Source of the DNA: JACMLD01 sp963705285 | GTDB taxonomy: Bacteria; Bacteroidota; Bacteroidia; Chitinophagales; Chitinophagaceae | Reading direction: 5' to 3' | Length of the DNA stretch: 64,000 nucleotides | Assembly (NCBI GenBank): GCA_963705285.1 | Contig: OY970066.1 | Location: 6,138,001 to 6,202,000 of the forward strand | Shown: positions 57,114 to 64,000 of the stretch, piece after piece | Position numbering within the stretch: the first letter of the stretch is position 1 | Layout: the number at the start of each line of letters is the position of its first letter | Position numbers and translations under genes: made by a program | The notes under the pieces: generated by a model | What the model saw: the letters and a program-made list of their open reading frames with translations, nothing else | Told to the model about the DNA's origin: nothing | The model's database searches: none

Positions 57114-57287
57114 ACCCTCTCATTATTATTACCAAAGACGTCATCCGTGTCCGCGAAAATTATGTTGATGGACTGGAAGCAAACTGGATTGAATACTTTA
57201 CCAGACCGCCTGGTTTTCCAACTTTCAATAATTCAGCAAGTTTAACCTAAACAAACGTAACACTTAACTTAGAACTCAGCATCATTT

Positions 57288-59186
57288 ATGGCCCGCGGAA
57301 ATAATAACAGCAACGGACAACAAAAAGGCGACACGCCAAAAGCAAAAATCAATAAAGAAAACCTGCGGCAGGCACTGGTACTTTTCACTTACCTGAAACC
57401 ATACCGGGGAAAATTTATTCTCAGCCTTGTATTTATTGCATTGTCTGCTTTTACTACCAGCCTGTTTCCATTATTTCTGGGTAAGATGATCGATGCAGCC
57501 TCACCCGGCGGCAATGCCAATCTTATCAATGGTCCGGCCAAAGGGGTACTCAGCGGTTTCAATCTTAATAATATACACTGGAGCCTTAATACTACCCTCC
57601 TGCTTATTTTTATTCAGCTTACGGTACAAACCATATTCTCTTACATGCGGGTATACCTGCTTACAGAAGTGGGCGAACGTTCATTGGCAGATATGCGCAA
57701 AGCTGTGTACAGTAAATTGCTGAGCATGCCCATGTCTTTCTTTTCAGAAAAAAGAGTAGGTGAATTAAGCAACCGTATCTCTTCAGATCTTTCTCAGATA
57801 CAGGACGCTATTTCATTTACGCTGGCAGAGTTCTTACGCGGAATATTTACATTGATCATCGGTTTGGTGTTTATTTTTCTCATCAGCCCTAAACTGGCGC
57901 TGGTAATGCTTTCAGTGGTTCCTGTAATAGCGGTGCTGGCTGTTATTTTCGGCAAGAGTATCCGCAAAAGATCGCGCAAAGCCCAGGATCTGCTGGCAGA
58001 AAGCGGTACCATAGTGCAGGAAACATTTCATGGCATTGCCGTGGTAAAAGCATTCACCAAAGAATTTTATGAAATAGGCCGTTATGTAAAAAGTGTATAT
58101 GCAGTTGTAGATACCGCCATATCCAATGCGCGGTACCGTGGTGCATTTGTTTCTTTTATGATCTTCAGCGTTTTTGGCGCTATCGCATTTGTTATCTGGT
58201 TTGGTGCAGGATTAATACAAACGGGCGAACTGAGTGTAGGGCTGCTGGTGATGTTTGTGGTATTTTCAGGATTTGTAGGCGGCACCTTTGCAGGCTTTGC
58301 AGATATGTTTAGCCAGTTACAAAAAACCTTGGGCGCCACACAAAGCATACGCGAAATTTTACGCGCAGAAGGCGAACCCATTGATGCAGCCCAAACTGTT
58401 GTTGCGCCCGGCTATCAACTCAATGGCAATGTACGGTTTGATCATGTTGCGTTTAGCTATCCCGGCAGAAAAGAAGTTCCGGTGTTAAAAGATCTTTCGC
58501 TGCAAGCCGGCAACGGACAGCAGATTGCCATTGTGGGGCCAAGCGGTGCAGGCAAAACCACCATTGCCGCTTTGTTATTGCATTTTTATGAGCCCGATGC
58601 AGGTACGGTATTATTTGACGAACGACCGGCCGCTATGTTTCCGCTCACCCAGTTACGCATGCAAATGGCACTGGTGCCACAAGAAGTAATTTTATTTGGC
58701 GGTACCATCCGCGAAAACATTGCCTATGGAAAGCCAACTGCTACAGATGATGAAATTACTGCCGCGGCCAAACAGGCAAATGCGCATGAGTTTGTAATAC
58801 GTTTTCCGGAACAGTACAATACGGTAGTGGGCGAACGCGGTATTAAATTAAGCGGCGGCCAACGCCAGCGCATTGCCATTGCAAGGGCCATCTTAAAAGA
58901 CCCGGCTATTTTAATACTGGATGAAGCCACCTCTTCTCTGGATAGTGAAAGCGAGCAACTGGTGCAGGATGCTTTAGAAAACCTGATGAAAGGCCGCACC
59001 TCATTTGTAATTGCGCACCGGCTTTCCACCATTCGCAATGCAGACAAAATTGTTGTAATAGACAAAGGCACCGTTATAGAATCAGGTACGCACGCAGAAT
59101 TGATGGCGCACAACGGCCTCTACCGCAAGCTGAATGAAATGCAATTTGATTTTGGCGCCATTACAGAATCGGCGGTAGCCAAGTAA
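57288..59186 (+). CDS. ABC exporter, fused membrane and ATPase domains (MsbA-like)
   Basis: A 632-residue half-transporter. A 28-residue Asn/Lys-rich N-terminus precedes six membrane helices (about 40-340, FILSLVFIALSAFTTSLFPL, FTLIIGLVFIFLISPKLALV) with the coupling region DMRKAVYSKLLSMPMSFFSE. The ATPase domain has Walker A GPSGAGKTT, Q-loop ALVPQEVILFGGTIRENIAY, signature LSGGQRQR and Walker B AILILDEATSSLD, then IAHRLSTI. It probably works as a homodimer exporting lipid, peptide or drug; substrate unknown. Monocistronic. Confidence 0.92.
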   Translation: MARGNNNSNGQQKGDTPKAKINKENLRQALVLFTYLKPYRGKFILSLVFIALSAFTTSLFPLFLGKMIDAASPGGNANLINGPAKGVLSGFNLNNIHWSLNTTLLLIFIQLTVQTIFSYMRVYLLTEVGERSLADMRKAVYSKLLSMPMSFFSEKRVGELSNRISSDLSQIQDAISFTLAEFLRGIFTLIIGLVFIFLISPKLALVMLSVVPVIAVLAVIFGKSIRKRSRKAQDLLAESGTIVQETFHGIAVVKAFTKEFYEIGRYVKSVYAVVDTAISNARYRGAFVSFMIFSVFGAIAFVIWFGAGLIQTGELSVGLLVMFVVFSGFVGGTFAGFADMFSQLQKTLGATQSIREILRAEGEPIDAAQTVVAPGYQLNGNVRFDHVAFSYPGRKEVPVLKDLSLQAGNGQQIAIVGPSGAGKTTIAALLLHFYEPDAGTVLFDERPAAMFPLTQLRMQMALVPQEVILFGGTIRENIAYGKPTATDDEITAAAKQANAHEFVIRFPEQYNTVVGERGIKLSGGQRQRIAIARAILKDPAILILDEATSSLDSESEQLVQDALENLMKGRTSFVIAHRLSTIRNADKIVVIDKGTVIESGTHAELMAHNGLYRKLNEMQFDFGAITESAVAK

Positions 59187-59351
59187 TAATGCTGACTAGT
59201 CTATTAATTTTTGATTAAAAAAACAAGACTGTTTAACTCGCCATAAAGAATTTGTGACCAACTACGTCACAGTTTCCCTTTACGATGCGGTGCGTGCAAA
59301 TTTATCTGCGTCAAAACCGTTGCCGCACTTCTTACCGCCACCGTAATATGT

Positions 59352-59360
59352 TATATTTGC
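59352..59360 (+). promoter_or_regulatory. Promoter -7 element of the TonB-dependent receptor gene
   Basis: TATATTTGC is a perfect TAnnTTTG box, about 95 bases upstream of the ATG at 59455. The -33 position is poor, so only this half is called. Confidence 0.5.
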
Positions 59361-59454
59361 ATCTCGTTTGAACCTTCCTGTATAATTGTTTGCCGGCCAT
59401 CCGATTCTGTGTCTTTATAAGGGCATGGGTAAGCATTAATTCCAACAATACATC

Positions 59455-61986
59455 ATGAAATTTTCTGTAGTAGCCCTCTTAATAATTTGTTGCACCTCCG
59501 CATTTGCACAGGTAGACCCCGAAGCGCAGCATGCTACCGATAACCCCACCCTGCTAATAAAAACCACCCGGCTATTCGGTAAACTCGTAGACAAAGCCAA
59601 TAAGGGAGTGGAAGCTGCATCAGTACAATTGTTTGCAGCAAAAAATGACAGCATGGTAGCCGGTATGCTTACCAAACCAAACGGCGATTTTAGTTTTGTA
59701 AACATTGCATCGGCAGACAGTTTCCGGCTGGTTGTTTCAGCAATTGGCTATGAACCGTTTGAAAAAATTATCCTGCAAGGCATCCCCCCCAAAAACAGTA
59801 CAGCCAAATTTGAAAAAGACCTGGGCAATATTATGCTGGTGCCCGCCGCCAAGCAACTTGAGAATGTAACGGTTACGGCCAACCGCCCCGCGCTTGAAAT
59901 GGGCATCGACCGTAAAACATTTAATGTGGCTAAGAGCCTGACTGCCGCCGGTGGAACCGCGGTGGATGTAATGAAAAACATTCCGTCTGTTTCGGTAGAT
60001 ATAGATGGCAATGTAAAACTGCGCAATGCCAGCCCGCAAATATTTGTAGACGGCAGGCCTTCTATTCTCAGCCTTGACCAGATACCGGCAGATAATATTG
60101 AAAAGATAGAACTCATTACCAATCCATCTGCCAAGTATGATGCAGCCACATCTGGCGGCATCATAAATGTGGTGCTGAAGAAAACCAAACGCAACGGTTT
60201 AAACGGCATTGCATCTGTTTCTGCTGGCTCGCCCAGCGTGGCCAATGGTAACCTCAACCTCAACCTACGGCAGGGAAAAATAAATCTTTTTGTAATTGGC
60301 GCTTACAACCAGGGCGGTGGTAAAAATAAAGGCGAAACTAAACGCGAGAACCGCAGCAATGGCATCACGCAGGATTATTTTAACCAGGTGAGCGTAAATG
60401 AGCGGGTGCGCCGTTTTCGTTCCATACGGTTTGGACTCGATTTCTTTATGGACAACCGCAATACGCTGTCCATCATCCAGGATTTTGGTGCCGGGCGTTT
60501 CACCAATAATGAAACGCAGGACCAGGAATACCTTAACAGCAGCAAACAGTTGCAATACAACGGCCAGCGTTTTGGCGAGGGGAAATTTGGTTTCAACCGC
60601 AACAGCACACGGCTTAATTATAAACACAGTTTTCCTGAACAGGGAAGAGAATTAACGGCTGACCTTACTTACAATTACGGCAGCCGGTCAGACAATTCAA
60701 GCATCGTCAATAATTATTTGTACCCCGATGGCTCTACCTATAAGCCCTCTACAAGGGTACGCAACAGCGGCAACAGCAATAATAACCAGTATACCTTTCA
60801 GGCAGATTATGTATATCCTAAAGGAGAAAACACCCGGTTTGAAACAGGTGTACGCAGTTATCAGAATAAGTTTACCAGCTACTATAATGCATTCTCTGTT
60901 GGCAACGCTGCAGAAACAAAATTGCCGCTCAGCAATAACTATAATTATACGGAGAACATTCATGCCGTGTATGGCACCTATTCAAAAAAATATGGCGGGT
61001 TTTCTTACCAGGTAGGCTTAAGGGCGGAGTATGCAAAATTTACCGGTACATTGGTAGACAGTGCCTATAAGTTTGGATATGAGTATCCCGAAAGTTTAAA
61101 GAAGATATGGAATGCGGTTTTTCCCAGCCTGTTTCTTACACAAAAACTAAATGATAACGATCAGCTGCAGCTTAATTTTTCAAGAAGGGTAAGGCGGCCA
61201 GATTTCTGGCAACTGAACCCTTTTATTGACATCAGCGATCCCGTTAATCTACGCCAGGGAAATCCGCAGCTGCAACCAGAATTTGTGAATTCATTTGAAC
61301 TAAACTATAACCATACTTATCCTTCCGGTAATTTTTTGGGTGTGATTTACCTGCGCAATAACCCGGCTGATATTACGCAATACAGCGACACCATTACTGC
61401 GGCACAGTACGCACACCTTGCCAATGCGGGTATAGACCCCAATGCCATCCTCAATACTTTTATCAATGGAAGCGTTACCAATCGCTGGGGCGCAGAACTT
61501 ACCGTACAACAAAAAGCAGGAAGCAATTTTGATATTACGCCCACAGCTAATTTTCAATACAGAACAGTAAAAGCATCGGTAAACGGGCTCAACCTTAACA
61601 ACAGCGGATTTAACTGGGATGCGAAACTGATCGTCAACTATAAAATTGTAACAAAAAAAGCACCTGTATTCAACAACCTGAGCTTTCAGTTATCTGCCTA
61701 TTACGAATCGCCTGAAGCCATAGCACAGGGTAAAACAAAATCTGAGTTTGGTTCTGATTTTGCCATGCGCAAAGATTTTCTGAAAAATAACAAGGCCACT
61801 ATCACTTTCGGCATTAATGATATACTCAATACCCAGCGTTGGGGCAGCGTGTATGATACCCCATCCTTTTACCAGGATTCTTACCGCCGGTGGAGCGTCA
61901 GAACATTTCGTATCAGCTTCAGTTACAAATTTGGTAAAGCCGATTTTTCCTTGCTCAACCGGAAAGATAAAAGCAATGATGATTAG
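59455..61986 (+). CDS. TonB-dependent outer-membrane receptor (OMP_b-brl_3 type)
   Basis: An 843-residue outer-membrane protein: signal peptide MKFSVVALLIICCTSAFA, a CarboxypepD_reg-like domain (TRLFGKLVDKANKGVEAASV to about residue 115), a plug with LENVTVTANRPALEMGIDRK and KYDAATSGGIINVVLKKTKR, then a large barrel rich in aromatic and Asn residues ending FRISFSYKFGKADFSLLNRK. This subfamily lacks a SusD partner, and none is adjacent. The ligand cannot be inferred from context. Its 3' end meets a repeat tract before a convergent gene. Confidence 0.92.
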   Translation: MKFSVVALLIICCTSAFAQVDPEAQHATDNPTLLIKTTRLFGKLVDKANKGVEAASVQLFAAKNDSMVAGMLTKPNGDFSFVNIASADSFRLVVSAIGYEPFEKIILQGIPPKNSTAKFEKDLGNIMLVPAAKQLENVTVTANRPALEMGIDRKTFNVAKSLTAAGGTAVDVMKNIPSVSVDIDGNVKLRNASPQIFVDGRPSILSLDQIPADNIEKIELITNPSAKYDAATSGGIINVVLKKTKRNGLNGIASVSAGSPSVANGNLNLNLRQGKINLFVIGAYNQGGGKNKGETKRENRSNGITQDYFNQVSVNERVRRFRSIRFGLDFFMDNRNTLSIIQDFGAGRFTNNETQDQEYLNSSKQLQYNGQRFGEGKFGFNRNSTRLNYKHSFPEQGRELTADLTYNYGSRSDNSSIVNNYLYPDGSTYKPSTRVRNSGNSNNNQYTFQADYVYPKGENTRFETGVRSYQNKFTSYYNAFSVGNAAETKLPLSNNYNYTENIHAVYGTYSKKYGGFSYQVGLRAEYAKFTGTLVDSAYKFGYEYPESLKKIWNAVFPSLFLTQKLNDNDQLQLNFSRRVRRPDFWQLNPFIDISDPVNLRQGNPQLQPEFVNSFELNYNHTYPSGNFLGVIYLRNNPADITQYSDTITAAQYAHLANAGIDPNAILNTFINGSVTNRWGAELTVQQKAGSNFDITPTANFQYRTVKASVNGLNLNNSGFNWDAKLIVNYKIVTKKAPVFNNLSFQLSAYYESPEAIAQGKTKSEFGSDFAMRKDFLKNNKATITFGINDILNTQRWGSVYDTPSFYQDSYRRWSVRTFRISFSYKFGKADFSLLNRKDKSNDD

Positions 61987-61999
61987 CGAGTGGGTGCTG

Positions 62000-62064
62000 G
62001 CTAGTGGTTAGTGGCTAGTGGTTAGTGGGAGCTAATAGCTAACAGCTAACAGCTAACAGCTAAT
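62000..62064. repeat. CTAGTGGTTAGTGG and AGCTAAC tandem tracts
   Basis: Between two convergent genes. CTAGTGGTTAGTGG occurs twice in tandem (62000-62027); AGCTAATAGCTAACAGCTAA and further AGCTAAC copies follow (62030-62064). The AGCTAAC words are those of the elements at 24314-24400 and 24752-24842, about 37 kb away. The two tracts are only partly complementary. Confidence 0.85.
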
Positions 62065-62069
62065 AAAAA

Positions 62070-64000
62070 CTACCGCTTTAACAACACCCGCATTGTTTTG
62101 TGCAGCACGCCCAGATCAGCCTGTATTATATAAATGCCATTGCTGCAACCAGGCGGTATGCTTATTTGCAATTGAGTGGTACCCGCATTTACCTGCACCT
62201 GGTGTGCTGTTATTTTTTTGCCGGAAAGATCAGTTAAAACCATATTGAGCGTTCCTGATTTTTCTGCTACTATCTGCAACGGAATATTGCCCGTCACCGG
62301 GTTGTTCAGAAGGCGCATCTCATTCTTCGCGCGATTGCCATCTCTCAATTTCAATATCCGGCTATAAAATGAAGATCCCGCTGCGCTGTTTATTTTTAAA
62401 CGATAATATACATCAGTTGCTGTAATTGTATCATTCATGCGGTAAGTATTACCCGCACCACCTTTGCCCATTACGGTAAATATCTTTTCGAAGTGAAAAC
62501 CATCGGTACTTCTTTCCAGCTCAAACGCGTCGCCTTTGTCTTCACTGTCGGTAACCCATTGTAACGAGGTGGTGGTATTGTTACGGTTACCAGTAAACGA
62601 AACTAGCCGGATGGGCAGTACTGCTGCCTGAAGGCCTACTTTTAACCCGTTGCCAAAACTAGTTACCCATATTTCAGCAGTATTAAATGGATTAAAGAAA
62701 ACCCGCTCGGGCTGTCTGAAAGGATAATTACTTATCAATGACCATGAGGGCACCGCATTGTTGATATTGCTGCTCATCCATAAGCCCTGTGTCTCTGTAG
62801 TAAGGTAGGCTTCATTGCTTACAGACGGGTTGAATGTTATAGACGTAACCCTGTCGAACTGTGTACCCGTTAGTTTGGTCCACGATGCACCACGGTTAGT
62901 AGTGCGAAACAACCCACCTTTTCCATTGGGTGCACCGCCCCAACCACTGAATACAGCCACATACCAGGTATTTTGTGTGGGGTCAGCCGGATCAATAACG
63001 ATGTCTTTTGTCCAGTACTGCATATCGCCATGAGAAACATCCGTCCAGCTGTTGCCTGCGGGATCATATATAAACACCCCTGAGCTGGTGGTAAATGCAC
63101 CTCCACTGGTTCTTCTGCCAGAATAGGTGCACACTACTTTACCATCATTCAATACAACTATAGAAGCGGGGTGGCCCTGGGTGCGCGGCGGGTTGGGCAA
63201 CTGCGTCCAGTTAGACGCAGCAAGGTTGTTTACATCATTGGTTCGCCATATACCGCCCGCCCCGGTACCGCCACCATAGTGTATAACGCTGGCGTACATA
63301 CGATTTGCATTATTTGGATCAGTGGCTACCCAAAATACCGGGTGCCCAAACTGGTGGAGCAACTGCCAGGCGGCGCCGTTATTGGTAGAATAAATAATTC
63401 TGCCACCGTTATCCATGGCATCCAGCAGGTTATCCTGCAGGCGCGTACTCTGGTACATATCGTGCACACCTGAGGTTGCGGCAAACATGGTGGTACCACC
63501 TGTTTGTTTTGCAATGCGGTACATGGTATTGATGGTATGGCCGGTGTAATCAAACCCCCAGGTATTGCCGCCATCTTGACTTCGTATGCCGTTAATATCA
63601 GAGAAACAGGCAAACATGTTATTGGCATCCTGCCAGTGCACTTGCCATACCGTTGTGTTTTCAAGTCCAATGCTATGATAATATTGTTTGGCCGGTGTGG
63701 GAGCGCCTGCTGCATGTTCGTCGGCCGCATTTACATACGCCTGTTGCCAGCTGGTACCACCATCGCTGGTTTTGTGCACAAACCCATAATCGCCAAACAA
63801 TACTTTATTGGCATTGTTGGGCGCCACGGTAATGCCAAAACAGGATTCTCCGTAGCCCCAGGAACGGTCGCCCCCCTGCCCCGACCAACCCGTGCGTATA
63901 TTCTGGTTATTGGCAGTACGAAAGACTTTGCTCCAGCTTGCACCCGCATTGCTGGTTTTCATAACGCTGTTGCCACCGGTAGCATCATCGCTTCCCCCGA
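62070..64000 (-). CDS. BNR/VPS10-like repeat protein with T9SS sorting domain, 5' end cut
   Basis: The C-terminal 643 or so residues of a large secreted protein; the frame is open to the window edge (upstream codons read GGSDDATGGNSV), so the start lies outside. Repeated Asp-box-like motifs (TSNAGASWSKV, TSDGGTSWQQ, SQDGGNTWGF, TNNGAAWQLL, TNRGASWTKL) mark a sialidase/photosystem-assembly-like beta-propeller as in xyloglucanase-type enzymes. The last 85 residues (LLNNPVTGNIPLQIVAEKSG to KTMRVLLKR) are a type A sorting domain for type IX secretion. Enzymatic activity, if any, cannot be judged from this part. Confidence 0.85.
   Translation of the reverse strand, partial: GGSDDATGGNSVMKTSNAGASWSKVFRTANNQNIRTGWSGQGGDRSWGYGESCFGITVAPNNANKVLFGDYGFVHKTSDGGTSWQQAYVNAADEHAAGAPTPAKQYYHSIGLENTTVWQVHWQDANNMFACFSDINGIRSQDGGNTWGFDYTGHTINTMYRIAKQTGGTTMFAATSGVHDMYQSTRLQDNLLDAMDNGGRIIYSTNNGAAWQLLHQFGHPVFWVATDPNNANRMYASVIHYGGGTGAGGIWRTNDVNNLAASNWTQLPNPPRTQGHPASIVVLNDGKVVCTYSGRRTSGGAFTTSSGVFIYDPAGNSWTDVSHGDMQYWTKDIVIDPADPTQNTWYVAVFSGWGGAPNGKGGLFRTTNRGASWTKLTGTQFDRVTSITFNPSVSNEAYLTTETQGLWMSSNINNAVPSWSLISNYPFRQPERVFFNPFNTAEIWVTSFGNGLKVGLQAAVLPIRLVSFTGNRNNTTTSLQWVTDSEDKGDAFELERSTDGFHFEKIFTVMGKGGAGNTYRMNDTITATDVYYRLKINSAAGSSFYSRILKLRDGNRAKNEMRLLNNPVTGNIPLQIVAEKSGTLNMVLTDLSGKKITAHQVQVNAGTTQLQISIPPGCSNGIYIIQADLGVLHKTMRVLLKR

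Noticed and set aside
57095..57250. Short plus-strand frame ending in YVDGLEANWIEYFTRPPGF-like sequence
   Set aside because: Its only ATG lies inside the hsp20 terminator stem and the peptide matches nothing I know; it may be a decayed remnant but cannot be supported as a gene.

Overview
The window is chromosomal DNA from a Gram-negative Bacteroidota, most probably family Chitinophagaceae or a close relative. Evidence: promoters of the Bacteroidota type (TTTG, 19-base spacer, TAnnTTTG) rather than -35/-10 boxes; an OMP_b-brl_3 TonB-dependent receptor; a C-terminal type IX secretion sorting domain; TPR-type sensor kinases; DPP-IV-like S9 peptidase; DUF4126; and a split pntA. No tRNA, rRNA, CRISPR array, IS element or phage gene was seen.

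Layout. 1-2525 (minus): proton-translocating transhydrogenase pntA1-pntA2-pntB, with an 8-bp tandem repeat between pntA1 and pntA2. 2594-4906 (minus): methyltransferase, folA and thyA. 5402-12526: a beta-barrel protein, proline dehydrogenase, a photolyase-related protein, a dipeptide epimerase, an acyl-CoA thioesterase, a PlsC acyltransferase and a HAD phosphatase. 12820-17978 (minus): rpsA, a lipoprotein, a HI0933-type flavoprotein and an unknown. 18058-31109 (minus): the S10-spc ribosomal cluster rpsJ to rplO, secY, map, driven by a textbook Bacteroidota promoter at 31138-31169. 31509-39921 (minus): DUF4126, an LTA-synthase-like sulfatase plus acyltransferase pair, DPP-IV and fusA. 40320-48054: a histone-H1-like Lys/Ala-rich protein, an aminotransferase, a TPR protein, a two-component system and small secreted proteins. 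48058-51183: DinB-like protein, cytochrome c and gamma-glutamyltransferase. 51451-55477: a secreted EEP hydrolase, a SIR2-HAM1 gene pair, a small lipoprotein and a fatty acid hydroxylase. 55649-64000: CDGSH protein, Hcp, Hsp20, ABC exporter, TonB-dependent receptor and a truncated T9SS-exported BNR-repeat protein.

The most interesting locus is 52306-53726: a SIR2-like NADase-type protein whose stop overlaps (ATGA) the start of a HAM1/ITPase-like protein. This pairing matches the KomC-KomB half of the Kongming anti-phage system as I recall it, but no deaminase (KomA) lies nearby. The HAM1 protein has lost residues expected for hydrolysis, which suggests a nucleotide sensor gating an NADase.

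The second theme is structural. Many intergenic gaps, including most of the wider gaps inside the ribosomal-protein cluster, hold short locus-specific words repeated in tandem, often with a second arm of complementary words so that the gap can fold into a long imperfect hairpin. One such element seems to lie in frame inside a flavoprotein gene (16526-16690).
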